Source: Thioclava sp. JE_KL1 (GTDB lineage: Bacteria; Pseudomonadota; Alphaproteobacteria; Rhodobacterales; Rhodobacteraceae). From it: DNA of 46,266 nucleotides. The stretch covers positions 1 through 46,266 of the forward strand of contig NZ_WBJS01000014.1 in assembly GCF_009296265.1 (NCBI RefSeq), in the 5' to 3' direction. The notes beneath the pieces were generated by a model that was not told the origin of the DNA, made no database searches, and was given only the letters and a program-made list of their open reading frames with translations. How positions within the stretch are numbered: position 1 is the stretch's first letter; each line of letters opens with the position of its first letter. This document shows, piece after piece, positions 7,934-16,577 of the stretch. Both the position numbers and the translations under genes were made by a program.

Positions 7934-8845
7934 TCACAGGTCGTCGAAACCTACCTCCTCCGCCACGGACACGGCGGCCCGCCCGCTTTGAACGGAGACC
8001 TCAACAGAGAGATCGTAGAGCGCGTTGCCATATCCTGAAAAGCTGCCCGAAATCGGTGAGACCTGATGGATGCCTCGACCGACCGCGACCGGTATCAGGT
8101 TCTGCGACCCGACGCTGCGATTTGTCGGGTCGAATGCGATCCATCCGGCGCCGGGGACGAATATCTCGACCCATGCGTGGGTCGCCCCTGAGCCAGCCGA
8201 TCCCACAAGGTTCATTTCGGGATTGAAGAGATATCCCGAGACGATGCGAGCGCCGAAGCTAAGATGGCGGACGGCCTCGGCAAGCAGGACCGCGAAGTCG
8301 CGGCACGATCCCCAGCGCCGGTCGAGGGTTTCGGTCGGCGACTGGGTGCCCTCATCCTCCCGGCTCTGGTAGGAAATCTGCGTGAACACGCCGGTGCTGA
8401 TATCCTTCAGCAGAGACAATGTGTCAGTCGGGCGCGCCATGACGAAGCTCTCGACCCAGCGGGAAAGGCGGCCTTTGGGGTCTTGGTATTGGGGCGTGGT
8501 CAGCGCTCCCAAATCCGTCCAGTCGTCCGCAGCGTAGAGAAAAGGATACTGGGTTGCCGAGGCAGCGATAGCGAAGACCGGCCAGGGCGACGCGGTCAGT
8601 TCCACGGACGCGCGGCTTTCGATTGCCAGATGATCAGTCTGACCGTCGAACACGGCGGTGGCGATCGCGTTGCCGGCCACATCATGCGCCCACGTTATGT
8701 GCGCCGTCGGCGTAATGGAAAGTGCGTGCGAGAGTAGCCGCAATTCGCGCGTCTCACGCGGGCGCAGCATCAACCTGTGCGGCCCGAGAGAGACGTCTCC
8801 CCGGTATCGGTAGGTCGTGGCGTGAAAAATGTCGAGACAGGCCAA
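7934..8845 (-). CDS. transglutaminase-like cysteine protease family protein
   Basis: A 303-aa protein with an N-terminal bacterial transglutaminase-associated domain ([19 protein letters not shown], about residues 6-25) and a C-terminal transglutaminase core. The triad is visible as Cys in [11 protein letters not shown], His in ATHAWVEIF and Asp in WIAFDPTN. Such proteins usually act as peptidases or amidases and often sit with alpha-E/circularly permuted ATP-grasp genes, but none is nearby. No ATG is available. TTG 8845 is preferred because GGAG lies 6 nt upstream and the domain begins right after; TTG 8866 has no ribosome-binding site. There is no signal peptide, so it is probably cytoplasmic. 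It is the last gene of a minus-strand group starting near 9669. Confidence 0.88.
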   Translation of the reverse strand: MACLDIFHATTYRYRGDVSLGPHRLMLRPRETRELRLLSHALSITPTAHITWAHDVAGNAIATAVFDGQTDHLAIESRASVELTASPWPVFAIAASATQYPFLYAADDWTDLGALTTPQYQDPKGRLSRWVESFVMARPTDTLSLLKDISTGVFTQISYQSREDEGTQSPTETLDRRWGSCRDFAVLLAEAVRHLSFGARIVSGYLFNPEMNLVGSAGSGATHAWVEIFVPGAGWIAFDPTNRSVGSQNLIPVAVGRGIHQVSPISGSFSGYGNALYDLSVEVSVQSGRAAVSVAEEVGFDDL

Positions 8846-8949
8846 ATGGCGCTCCAATAGGTCCAAAAAAGTGGCGCCCGCGCCTATGCCCTTGCCGGTC
8901 AGCGGTGTCGAGATGGGGCCGGCCCGAAGCCAGACGCTTCGCTGAGCCT

Positions 8950-9456
8950 CTAATCTCTCAGCAGCGGCTCCGGTCTCGTCGGCATCCCTTCGTTTTCAGC
9001 GGCCCGAATGGAAGCTTCGTAGCGCCGTTTTTGGGGAGCCGTCAGGGGCTCCAGTCCGGATGGATCCGGATCAGGCGACCGGAATACCGAGTAGAGATGG
9101 CGCAGATGCGCCTCCGAGACACCATCGGCTTCCATCACGAGGCGCACCATCGGATCCGAAAGCATCTCTTCCACGAAAAAGTCCGACAGGGCACGCCCCG
9201 TAAGCTTGTCTCTGGCACGCGCGTGATCGAGATCGGCCAGAGAAACGGTCAGCGTCCTTACCAATCCGGGATGTGTGGCTCTGGGATGAAGCTTCACCAT
9301 GACGGAAGCTTTCCAAGTTTCGGGGTCCTTCCGATCCGGAGGAGAGACCAGCTCCGTCTCGATCTCATACTCTCCCGCCGGGAGTGTCTCGGTAAATCCC
9401 GGAAGGCTGAACGGGCGGGAAAAAACCGCAATGGTCTTGCGTGTAAACTCTTCCAC
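8950..9456 (-). CDS. 168-aa hypothetical protein
   Basis: An unrecognised protein with no signal peptide or transmembrane helix. The N-terminal half looks beta-rich and contains a Pro/Gly turn ([23 protein letters not shown] region). The middle is charged and helical ([14 protein letters not shown]). The C-terminus is polar and ends [13 protein letters not shown] 9456 is preceded by GAGAGGA about 8 nt upstream, supporting this start. It lies 104 bp upstream of the transglutaminase-family gene on the same strand and may be co-transcribed with it. Function unknown. Confidence 0.6.
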   Translation of the reverse strand: MEEFTRKTIAVFSRPFSLPGFTETLPAGEYEIETELVSPPDRKDPETWKASVMVKLHPRATHPGLVRTLTVSLADLDHARARDKLTGRALSDFFVEEMLSDPMVRLVMEADGVSEAHLRHLYSVFRSPDPDPSGLEPLTAPQKRRYEASIRAAENEGMPTRPEPLLRD

Positions 9457-9531
9457 CGGCGCAATCCTCTCACATGATGAGCGAATGGCTCGCGCCCCTT
9501 GTCAGGAGCGGGGCGCGGGCCTGTTCAGGTC

Positions 9532-9669
9532 TCACGAAGTCTTGGATTTCGCGGGCGCGTCCTCACTGGCGGCTTTGGGCTCGCTCTTCTCTGCAGGGGG
9601 CTTGGCGGTCTTCTCGGGCGTTGGCTTCAGCGCCGCAGCGGCCCGAGTGGTCAGGTCCTTGAAGGACAT
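9532..9669 (-). CDS. 45-aa Ala/Lys/Pro-rich hypothetical protein
   Basis: A short protein beginning MSFKDLTTRAAAALKPTPEK, followed by a low-complexity tail rich in Lys, Pro, Ala and Glu, probably disordered. ATG 9669 is chosen because AAAGGA lies about 8 nt upstream. In-frame starts at 9711 and 9807 lack this site. It is the first gene of the minus-strand group leading to the 168-aa protein and the transglutaminase-family protein. No function is known. Confidence 0.5.
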   Translation of the reverse strand: MSFKDLTTRAAAALKPTPEKTAKPPAEKSEPKAASEDAPAKSKTS

Positions 9670-10068
9670 GTCATCGATCCTTTTATCGCCCGACGTCAAC
9701 TCTTGGTCCATGTCGGACCGGGATGCTTGTCGTCGGTCTGATCTATATGGGGACGAGGGACCTACTTTACGACGGTCAGACGCCGATGAATCTGAGATCA
9801 GGTGCAATTTCCGGTCCAGCCCCCGAACTCCTCAAGCGCATCCCGATCCGATGTCCGGGACATTCGCACGGGCCAGTCAATGGCGAAAGAACCGTGGCAG
9901 GTCATCGCGAGAACAACCGGCAGATAGCTGTGTCGGGAACACCGGTGCAAATCACGTGACACCCCGTGGAGCGCAAATGAGCTTCATGCAACTTCTCTGC
10001 AATGGCCTGGCTTGCGCAGGGCGGAGCGCCTGGCGATAGTTCGAAAGGAAAATTCAGGACAAGTAGGG
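9670..10068. other. divergent intergenic region
   Basis: This separates the minus-strand group from the plus-strand endonuclease-family gene and must carry promoters for both. No further gene, repeat or clear -35/-10 pair was recognised. Confidence 0.5.
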
Positions 10069-10818
10069 ATGCGCATGCAAACACTCCGACCTCATGGCCT
10101 CGAGTGTGTCACATGGAATGTCCATCGGGGACGCGGGCAGGACAACCGCGTCGATCCGGAACGCATCGTCGACGTGCTTGCATCGGAAGTCTGCGCGCAC
10201 GGCCCGGAGGTTCTCGCCTTGCAGGAGGCTGATGAGGAAACACCTCCACACGCAGGACTTCTCGATCTCAAAAGGATCGAAGCCGAGACCGGGCTTCGAT
10301 CCATCCATAGCAACGCGGCGCTGCGCTGGGGGCCGCAGAGCGATGGGTTTCTGGGCGCCATCCTATTTCTCCATCCCGATTTCGAGATCACCGCCACCCA
10401 TGTCCTCGACCTGCCCGGCCATTGCCATCGCGGCGCGGTGGTGGTGGACACACGAAAGAATGGCAAGGCGCTGAGAATCCTGACCACCCATCTTTCGCTG
10501 GGGCAGATGCTGCGCGCCGCGCAAATGCGCACGATCGGGCAGTTCCTGTTTCGGCGCCCGGAGATGCCGACGATCGTGCTGGGAGATCTGAACGAGTGGC
10601 GGCCCTGGGGTGGTCTGGCATTCTCGAAAAAGCTCGTCGGGCTGCGCCTGTCGGGCCCGCTGCGCAGAACCTTCCCCGCCACCCGCCCACTATTGCCGCT
10701 CGATCGGATCCTGAGCGACCAGCCCGCTGCCGTGCGCGAAGCGCGGGTTCTCGACGGGCCGGGTATTCGCGTGGCCTCGGATCACCGGCCGCTGGCGGCG
10801 CGGGTGCTACTGGCCTGA
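10069..10818 (+). CDS. endonuclease/exonuclease/phosphatase family protein
   Basis: A 249-aa protein of the Mg-dependent EEP fold (DNase I / AP endonuclease / phospholipid phosphodiesterase superfamily). Motifs in order are TWNVHRG near residue 16, the metal-binding Glu in ALQEAD, GDLNEWR around residue 180 (catalytic Asp and Asn) and the terminal SDHRPL (Asp-His pair). There is no signal peptide, so it acts in the cytoplasm. The substrate (DNA, phospholipid or other phosphodiester) cannot be decided from sequence. The likely start is ATG 10069, with AGGA upstream; ATG 10075 is an alternative. It ends convergently, overlapping the cytochrome b561 gene by 12 bp. Confidence 0.88.
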   Translation: MRMQTLRPHGLECVTWNVHRGRGQDNRVDPERIVDVLASEVCAHGPEVLALQEADEETPPHAGLLDLKRIEAETGLRSIHSNAALRWGPQSDGFLGAILFLHPDFEITATHVLDLPGHCHRGAVVVDTRKNGKALRILTTHLSLGQMLRAAQMRTIGQFLFRRPEMPTIVLGDLNEWRPWGGLAFSKKLVGLRLSGPLRRTFPATRPLLPLDRILSDQPAAVREARVLDGPGIRVASDHRPLAARVLLA

Positions 10819-11370
10819 ACGGCGCGGCCACATCCGGCGTAGAAGCCCGTCGCGCAGCCAGAGCGTATGATAGAAGGCTGCGCCGATATGCAGCGCGATC
10901 AGGGCAATCAGGCCAAGCCGCGCATAGGCATGAATCGCCTTCGCGGCCGTTTCGAGCCCTTTCTCCTTTGCCACGAGGCGCGGCAGGCCCAGAGCGTCGA
11001 GCCCTTCGATCGGATAACCGCCCGCGCGCACGCGCGTGTAGCCCGAAACCACCATCACGAAGACCAGAAGATAGAGAAGCGCATGTGTCACATGGGCGAC
11101 GCGTGCCTGCCAGTGCGGCGTGGTCGCGGGCAGCGGCGGCGGAGGATGAGCGATCCGATACCCAAGCCGGATCAGCATCAGCGCACCGATGATTACGCCC
11201 GCGTTTTTGTGAAAGAGGTAAAGCAGATCCCGGACCGAAGGCGCCAGCCCTTCGGCGATCATCACCTGCCCCGCAGCGATCAACCCGAGGACAAGCACCG
11301 CCACGCTCCAGTGCAGCCAGCGGGCCGGGGCCGAATATGCCGCATTCTCCTCATGTCGAGTCTTGCGCAT
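10807..11370 (-). CDS. cytochrome b561-family membrane protein
   Basis: A 187-aa four-helix di-haem cytochrome b561 of the bacterial CybB type, which moves electrons between quinone and partner proteins in the inner membrane. Histidines in the expected helices are H20 in ARWLHWSVAVL, the FHKNAGV histidine, HVTHALLYLL, and ALHIGAAFYHTLW near the end. Length is normal for the family. ATG 11370 follows a G-rich stretch that can serve as ribosome-binding site. It is divergent from the CDP-alcohol phosphatidyltransferase operon, separated by 106 bp, and overlaps the tail of the convergent endonuclease-family gene. Confidence 0.88.
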   Translation of the reverse strand: MRKTRHEENAAYSAPARWLHWSVAVLVLGLIAAGQVMIAEGLAPSVRDLLYLFHKNAGVIIGALMLIRLGYRIAHPPPPLPATTPHWQARVAHVTHALLYLLVFVMVVSGYTRVRAGGYPIEGLDALGLPRLVAKEKGLETAAKAIHAYARLGLIALIALHIGAAFYHTLWLRDGLLRRMWPRRSGQ

Positions 11371-11476
11371 GCTTGCCCCCCAGATTCTCCGAATTATTCG
11401 GCTATTCGCTTGCCATAATGAACCATATCATGCGCCATTGCGTTTCTTTAACTATTGTCACGCCGGGGTTGTCTTC

Positions 11477-12238
11477 ATGATCCAGTCGCCTCTCGCGCCA
11501 CAACAGTTTCAGCGCCTTCTGGCTGCGGCACGCGCGGACCGTCCGTCGGGGGCGGCGTTGCGTATGGCATCGCTGGGGCTGCCGCTGGGACTGGTGGCGG
11601 CGTCGATCATCGCGCCCTGGGGATTCGCCCTTGCCTTCCTGAGCTTCAGCGCCGTCGCCTTCGGAACGATCGCAATTTCACTCGCCTTCTGGCGCTCCTA
11701 CCCACATGGCCGGCTGGGCCTGTGCAACGTGGTTACGCTTTCGCGCGCCGCCCTGATCGTAACCTTGCTCGCCCCGCTTCTCGCGCGCGATCCGACCACG
11801 GAAATCCTTGCCTGGTCGATCACGGCGATCGCGACACTGGCCTTCGCGATGGACGGGCTCGATGGCTGGCTGGCGCGCCGCACTGCGCTGGTGTCGCGCA
11901 TTGGCGCACGCTTCGACATGGAAACCGATGCGGCGCTTGGCTTCGTGCTGTCGGTCCTTGTCTTTGCCTCGGGCACGGTCGGGGCCTGGGTCCTGCTGCT
12001 AGGTTCGATGCGCTATATCTACATTGCGCTGGCGCAAGCCCTTCCCTGGCTGAATGCCCCGCTGCCCGAGAGCTTCCGGCGCAAGACGATCTGCGTGGTC
12101 CAGATCGCAGCACTCATCGTGCTGACAATCCCCGGCGTTGATGGCCTGCCCGCGCAGATCATCGCCGCCGCCGCCACGCTCGCGCTCGCCTGGTCTTTCG
12201 CGACCGATATCCTCTGGCTCTCCCGGGCCCGCGATTGA
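11477..12238 (+). CDS. CDP-alcohol phosphatidyltransferase family membrane protein
   Basis: A 253-aa multi-pass membrane enzyme that transfers a phosphatidyl or phospho-alcohol group from a CDP-linked donor to an alcohol acceptor. The signature D-G-x2-D-G-x2-A-R-x9-G-x3-D-x3-D is complete in DGLDGWLARR and GARFDMETD (about residues 126-149). Hydrophobic helices flank the motif on both sides. The acceptor cannot be read from sequence. ATG 11477 is chosen as the first ATG before the domain. Its stop overlaps the next gene's start (TGATG), and that gene overlaps the YbhN-like gene, so the three probably act together on an envelope lipid. Confidence 0.88.
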   Translation: MIQSPLAPQQFQRLLAAARADRPSGAALRMASLGLPLGLVAASIIAPWGFALAFLSFSAVAFGTIAISLAFWRSYPHGRLGLCNVVTLSRAALIVTLLAPLLARDPTTEILAWSITAIATLAFAMDGLDGWLARRTALVSRIGARFDMETDAALGFVLSVLVFASGTVGAWVLLLGSMRYIYIALAQALPWLNAPLPESFRRKTICVVQIAALIVLTIPGVDGLPAQIIAAAATLALAWSFATDILWLSRARD

Positions 12239-13857
12239 TGAGCGCAGGGCGTAAAATCGCGGGGCTGCTGCTCGCGGCTTGGGTATTTCAGATCGCTCTG
12301 GTGCTGCCGGACTACCCGGATGGCCTCGTGCTCAAGACATTTCTGCGCGTCCCACTCGAGCTGCCAGCGATCTTGCTGAGCCTCGCCGTTCTGTCCAGGG
12401 GATGGCGCGCGACCAACGCCATCCGAGCCCTGCTTGCGGTCGCGCTGGTGGTGATGGTGCTTCTGAAAATCGCCGATATCGGCAGCTTCATCGCCTTTTC
12501 CCGACCGTTCAATCTCGCGGTCGACAGTTTCGTTTTCGATTCTGGACCGAGGCTTGCCGCACGCACGATCGGCCTGCCGCTGACCCTGCTGGCCGGGATC
12601 GGCTTGATTGTCGGACTTGGTGCCCTGATCACCGCGCTCTGGTGGGCAAGCGGACAATGGACGGGGCTCGTGCGCGGGGTCGGATGGCGTGCGGGCGCAA
12701 GCCTTGGCGCGGCGCTTTGCATTGCTGCCGTAGCACTTCAGGTTTCCGGAACAGCACTCAAGCGTTGGCCCTGGCGCGCCGATACGACCCGGATCGCGGG
12801 GTATCACCTCACCCGCTATGTCGAGACCACGCGGGGTCTGCGGCTGTTTTATGCGGCAGCCCAAACCGACCCTTACGCGGGCGCAACCGATCTCTTCACG
12901 CGGCTTCAGGGCCGTGATGTACTGATCGTCTTCATCGAGAGCTACGGGCGCGCGAGCTTCGACAACCCGCTCTATGCACCGACGCATCTGGGCACGCTCA
13001 AGGCCGCCGAGCCGCGCCTGAGACAGGCCGGCTTGGCGATGCGGTCGGGTTGGCTGACCTCGCCCACGGCGGGCGGGCAGAGCTGGCTTGCGCATTCCAC
13101 GCTGGAATCAGGGCTGACGATTTCCGATCAGACGCGTTATCGGGCCTTGCTCGCGAGCCCCCGCAAGACCCTGTTCGATCTTGCCGCGGCCTCGGGACTG
13201 CGGACGATTGCGGTAATGCCAGGCATTACGATGGACTGGCCCGAGGGGCCAAAACAGGGGTTCCAGACCATCCTCGCCGCAGCCGATCTCGGCTATCGCG
13301 GCGATCCGTTCAACTTCGTGACGATGCCCGATCAGTTCACCCTTGCCGCCTTTGACCGGCTCGTGCCGCGCAGTCGGCCCGACGATCCGCTGCTTGCACA
13401 GATCGTGCTGCTGTCCTCGCATGCACCCTGGGTCCCGGTGCCGCATCTCGTGCCTTGGAACACGGTCGGCAACGGCACGATTTTCAATGAGATGGCCAAT
13501 TCCGGCGATCCGCCCAAAATCGTCTGGCGTGATCGCGACCGGGTGCGCGACCAGTATCGCAAAGCCATCGACTATTCGCTGCAATCCATTCTGGCCTTTG
13601 CCGAACGGCAAACACGCCACCCCCCGCTGATGATCGTTCTCGGCGACCACCAACCCGCCTCTTTCGTAGCCCAGAGCGAGAGCCGGGACGTGCCGGTTCA
13701 CCTGATCGGCCCGCCCGATCTGGTCGCCCTGTTTGACGGTTGGAACTGGACCGAAGGGCTCGTGCCCGATGTGCAGACCCCGGTCTGGCCGATGCGCGAT
13801 TTCCGCGATCGCTTCATCAAGACGCTCAGCGCAGAACCGTCGGAGGCAAGCGGATGA
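12238..13857 (+). CDS. membrane-anchored alkaline-phosphatase/sulfatase-superfamily enzyme
   Basis: A 539-aa protein with four or five N-terminal membrane helices (roughly residues 1-170) and a C-terminal periplasmic catalytic domain of the sulfatase / phosphoglycerol-transferase type (LTA synthase, OpgB and EptA relatives). Metal-site elements are FIESYGR near residue 229 and GDHQP near 468. The nucleophile region is probably in SPTAGGQSW near residues 274-282. HPPLMIVLGDHQP is the characteristic final strand. Such enzymes move phosphoglycerol or phosphoethanolamine groups from phospholipids to other molecules. ATG 12238 overlaps the previous stop codon, and the 3' end overlaps the next start by ATGA. 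Confidence 0.82.
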   Translation: MSAGRKIAGLLLAAWVFQIALVLPDYPDGLVLKTFLRVPLELPAILLSLAVLSRGWRATNAIRALLAVALVVMVLLKIADIGSFIAFSRPFNLAVDSFVFDSGPRLAARTIGLPLTLLAGIGLIVGLGALITALWWASGQWTGLVRGVGWRAGASLGAALCIAAVALQVSGTALKRWPWRADTTRIAGYHLTRYVETTRGLRLFYAAAQTDPYAGATDLFTRLQGRDVLIVFIESYGRASFDNPLYAPTHLGTLKAAEPRLRQAGLAMRSGWLTSPTAGGQSWLAHSTLESGLTISDQTRYRALLASPRKTLFDLAAASGLRTIAVMPGITMDWPEGPKQGFQTILAAADLGYRGDPFNFVTMPDQFTLAAFDRLVPRSRPDDPLLAQIVLLSSHAPWVPVPHLVPWNTVGNGTIFNEMANSGDPPKIVWRDRDRVRDQYRKAIDYSLQSILAFAERQTRHPPLMIVLGDHQPASFVAQSESRDVPVHLIGPPDLVALFDGWNWTEGLVPDVQTPVWPMRDFRDRFIKTLSAEPSEASG

Positions 13858-14729
13858 CGCATCTGGCTCTCAAGTTGATCACGGTCGCGACCGTTCTGGC
13901 GGTCACGCTCTATTTCGTCGATCCGACCATCGTATTGTCGCATCTTCGCATGGCGGATTGGCGCTGGCTCGCCCTTGCGGGGATCGCGGTCAATCTGCAG
14001 ACGGTGCTCTCGGCGCTGCGCTGGCAGGTCACCGCGCGCGCGCTTGGGCAGCGGATTGAGACGGGCGAGGCGATCGGGGAGTATTACCTCGCGCAGCTGG
14101 TGAACCAGACCCTGCCCGGCGGGGTGCTTGGGGATGCGGGCCGGGCGATGCGGGCGCGCCGCTCGGCCAATCTCTTGCGTTCCAGCCAGGCCGTCGTGAT
14201 CGAACGGCTGGCGGGGCAGATCGCACTGGCCGCGGTGGTTCTGGTTGCACTGCTGCTGACGGGACGATTGGTGTGGGCGCTCGAGCTTTTGGGTGCCGCG
14301 CTGACGCTGTGGCTTCTCGCGCGCAGCTGGAACCGTTTGGCGCGGCTTCTCGCGCCGCTGCGTCGTGCGCTTCTGGGGCGCGAGGTGCGGGCACGCCAGA
14401 TCGCGCTCGGGCTGTCGATCGTGACCTGCAATCTTCTGGCCTTCGCCTTCGCCGCGCGTGCGATCGGCACGCAGCTTTCGCCGAGCGCGATCGTGACGCT
14501 CGTGCCGCTGATCCTGAGCGCGATGGTGATCCCGCTCAGCATCGCCGGATGGGGCTGGCGCGAGGGGGCAGCTGCGGCGCTGTTCCCGCTGGCGGACGCA
14601 ACGCCCGAGGCGGGGCTTGCAGCCGCGACCGCCTTCGGCGCGACCCTGATCGCCTCGGCGCTGCCCGGTCTCGGCTGGGTGCTGCTGCGTCGCGACGCGG
14701 CCGCCGCAACTACGTCAAAAGCAAAATGA
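13854..14729 (+). CDS. YbhN/LPG-synthase-TM-type (UPF0104) membrane protein
   Basis: A 291-aa protein with about 8 membrane segments, matching the lysylphosphatidylglycerol synthase transmembrane / UPF0104 family. Typical features are the LSALRWQVTARALG segment, GEYYLAQLVNQTLPGGVLGDAGRAMR (family motif with Gly-Gly and Asp) and LSAMVIPLSIAGWGWREGAA near the end. Relatives are proposed lipid flippases or lipid-acting transporters. ATG 13854 overlaps the upstream stop. Coupling to a CDP-alcohol phosphatidyltransferase and a sulfatase-fold transferase suggests it moves the product or precursor of that pathway across the inner membrane, which is inference. Confidence 0.82.
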   Translation: MTHLALKLITVATVLAVTLYFVDPTIVLSHLRMADWRWLALAGIAVNLQTVLSALRWQVTARALGQRIETGEAIGEYYLAQLVNQTLPGGVLGDAGRAMRARRSANLLRSSQAVVIERLAGQIALAAVVLVALLLTGRLVWALELLGAALTLWLLARSWNRLARLLAPLRRALLGREVRARQIALGLSIVTCNLLAFAFAARAIGTQLSPSAIVTLVPLILSAMVIPLSIAGWGWREGAAAALFPLADATPEAGLAAATAFGATLIASALPGLGWVLLRRDAAAATTSKAK

Positions 14730-14781
14730 AGCCCGCGCAGGACGCGCTAAGTTGAACAGCAAGGATAGCGAGGAATTTTTC

Positions 14782-15774
14782 ATGAAACGAAACGCTCTTA
14801 CCCGCCGCGGATTTCTGGCGACCGGCGCCGGCGGCGTTCTCGCCACGAGTTTAGGGCTGCACCCGGCGCTCGCCGCAGGCACCGTTAACCTGCAGCTGTC
14901 CTGGCTGCATTCGGTGCAGTTCGGCGGCAGCTATATCGCGAAGTCGAAGGGCTACTGGTCCGATCAGGGCCTCGACGTGAGCCTCACGCCGGGCGGGCCG
15001 AACGCGCCGGTCGAGCCGCCAGTCGTCTCGGGCACCGCGCTCGTCGGCATCTCGGCGGCCGATTACACCGCAGCTGCGGTCGCTCAGGGCGCGCCCTTCA
15101 AGATCATCGCCGTCGCGATGCAGAAGAACCCCTTTGCCATCGCCTCGCTGCCGGCGAACCCGGTGAGAGAACCGAAGGATCTAGAGGGCAAGAAGATCGG
15201 CATGGCGCTGGCCAATACGCCTGTGCTCAAGGCGCTCTGCACGCTCAACGACGTGAATTTCGACGCGATCGAAGTGGTGCCGACGCAATATGACGCGGCG
15301 CCTCTGGTGGCTGGTCAGGTCGATTGCCTGCTGTGCTGGGCCACCGATCTGCCCGTCGCGATGACGATGAAGGGACTCGATCCGGTGACGATGCTGATGG
15401 CCGATTTCGGCTATGCGGTGCAATCGCAGACCTATATCGCAACCGAGGACAGCCTCGCCAATAGCCGCAAGGAACTGGTCGAATTGCTGCGCGGCGAGAT
15501 CCGGGGCTGGGCCGATTATCACAAGGACACCGATGCCGCGGCCGAACTGACGGTCAAGATGTTCCCCGATGCGGGGCTCGATCTTGAGACGCAGAAACTG
15601 CAAGCGAAACGTCAGGTGCCGCTGATGTTCTCGGACGTCACCGATGAACACGGTTTCGGCTGGTTCACCGATGAGAGCATCGCGGAAAACATCAAGACGC
15701 TCGCGCTGCTGGACAAGCCGGTGACGGCGGATCTGTGGGATCGTTCGATCCTCGAAGAGATCCATGCTGGTTGA
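14782..15774 (+). CDS. ABC transporter substrate-binding protein, NMT1/THI5-like, Tat-exported
   Basis: A 330-aa periplasmic binding protein of the NMT1/THI5/SsuA-like family. The N-terminus has a twin-arginine signal (TRRGFLATGAGGVLATSLGL, cleavage near AALAAGT). The mature part begins with a typical first strand (VNLQLSWLHSVQFGGSYIAKSKGYW) and holds LEGKKIGMALANTPVLK and QVDCLLCWATDLPV. Known relatives bind hydroxymethylpyrimidine, riboflavin, nitrate/cyanate or sulfonates, and the ligand here is not decidable. ATG 14782 is preferred for the GAGGA ribosome-binding site and the position of the Tat signal. It starts 52 bp after the YbhN-like gene and overlaps the ATPase gene by 11 bp. Confidence 0.88.
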   Translation: MKRNALTRRGFLATGAGGVLATSLGLHPALAAGTVNLQLSWLHSVQFGGSYIAKSKGYWSDQGLDVSLTPGGPNAPVEPPVVSGTALVGISAADYTAAAVAQGAPFKIIAVAMQKNPFAIASLPANPVREPKDLEGKKIGMALANTPVLKALCTLNDVNFDAIEVVPTQYDAAPLVAGQVDCLLCWATDLPVAMTMKGLDPVTMLMADFGYAVQSQTYIATEDSLANSRKELVELLRGEIRGWADYHKDTDAAAELTVKMFPDAGLDLETQKLQAKRQVPLMFSDVTDEHGFGWFTDESIAENIKTLALLDKPVTADLWDRSILEEIHAG

Positions 15775-16567
15775 GCGCGGGTCGGACATAGGGCCGGGCA
15801 TCACCTGCGAGGGGCTCAGCCGTATCTTCGGAACGGGTGCGGCCCGGATCGACGCGCTGGCCCCGACAGATCTGCAGCTCGACGGCGGGCGCACGACCGC
15901 CTTTGTCGGCCCGTCGGGCTGCGGGAAATCGACCCTGCTGCGGCTGATCGCCGGGCTTGACCCGCCAAGCGCGGGCCGTGTGCGCATCGGCGCCGAGACG
16001 CCGCTGGAAATGCGCCGCCGCGCCGGGCTGTCGGTCGCGTTTCAGGATGCAGCCCTGCTGCCATGGCGATCGGTGCGCGGCAATATCGCGCTTGCACGCA
16101 AGCTCGCGCGGATGACGCCGGACCCTGCGAAGGTCGATGATCTGATCGCGACCGTGGGGCTTGCAGGCTTCGAGGATCGCCGCCCTGCGGATCTCTCGGG
16201 CGGGATGCGCCAGCGCGCGGCGATCGCACGTTGCCTCGCGACCGATCCGCAGCTGCTGCTCCTCGACGAGCCCTTCGGCGCGGTGGACGAGCTGACGCGC
16301 GCACGGCTCAATCAAGAATTGCCGGCGCTGTGGCAGGCGCGCGGGGTGACGGCGGTGATGATCACGCATTCGATCTCGGAGGCGGTGCGCATCGCCGATC
16401 GGGTCGTCGTGCTCTCGCCCCGCCCGGCGCGGGTGGTGGCCGATATCGCCGTGCCGCTACCGCATCCGCGCGAGAAGGGGCCGGCGCTGGATGCGCTGAT
16501 CGAGGAGGTCGGCGCTGCGCTCGCCCGCCACGCGCCCGCGCCTCCCCCGGCCCGGATAGCCTCGTGA
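15764..16567 (+). CDS. ABC transporter ATP-binding protein (NMT1/SsuB/TauB type)
   Basis: A 267-aa nucleotide-binding subunit. The Walker A motif is GPSGCGKST, the Q-loop is in VAFQDAALLPWRSV, the signature is LSGGMRQR, the Walker B motif is LLLLDEP, and the switch His is in MITHSISEA. The extended DLQLDGG N-terminal strand and short C-terminus are typical of the nitrate/sulfonate/thiamine-precursor importer class. ATG 15764 overlaps the binding-protein stop. The permease gene follows 10 bp later, so the three form one transcription unit. The C-terminal tail is Pro/Ala-rich. Confidence 0.92.
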   Translation: MLVERGSDIGPGITCEGLSRIFGTGAARIDALAPTDLQLDGGRTTAFVGPSGCGKSTLLRLIAGLDPPSAGRVRIGAETPLEMRRRAGLSVAFQDAALLPWRSVRGNIALARKLARMTPDPAKVDDLIATVGLAGFEDRRPADLSGGMRQRAAIARCLATDPQLLLLDEPFGAVDELTRARLNQELPALWQARGVTAVMITHSISEAVRIADRVVVLSPRPARVVADIAVPLPHPREKGPALDALIEEVGAALARHAPAPPPARIAS

Positions 16568-16577
16568 GCGCGCCCGC

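Noticed and set aside
8722-9477. A 251-codon plus-strand open frame across the transglutaminase/hypothetical region
   Set aside because: It is antisense to two better-supported minus-strand genes, is Arg-rich and has no ribosome-binding site or domain.
12019-13095. A 358-codon minus-strand open frame
   Set aside because: Antisense to the CDP-alcohol phosphatidyltransferase and sulfatase-fold genes; an artefact of high GC third positions.
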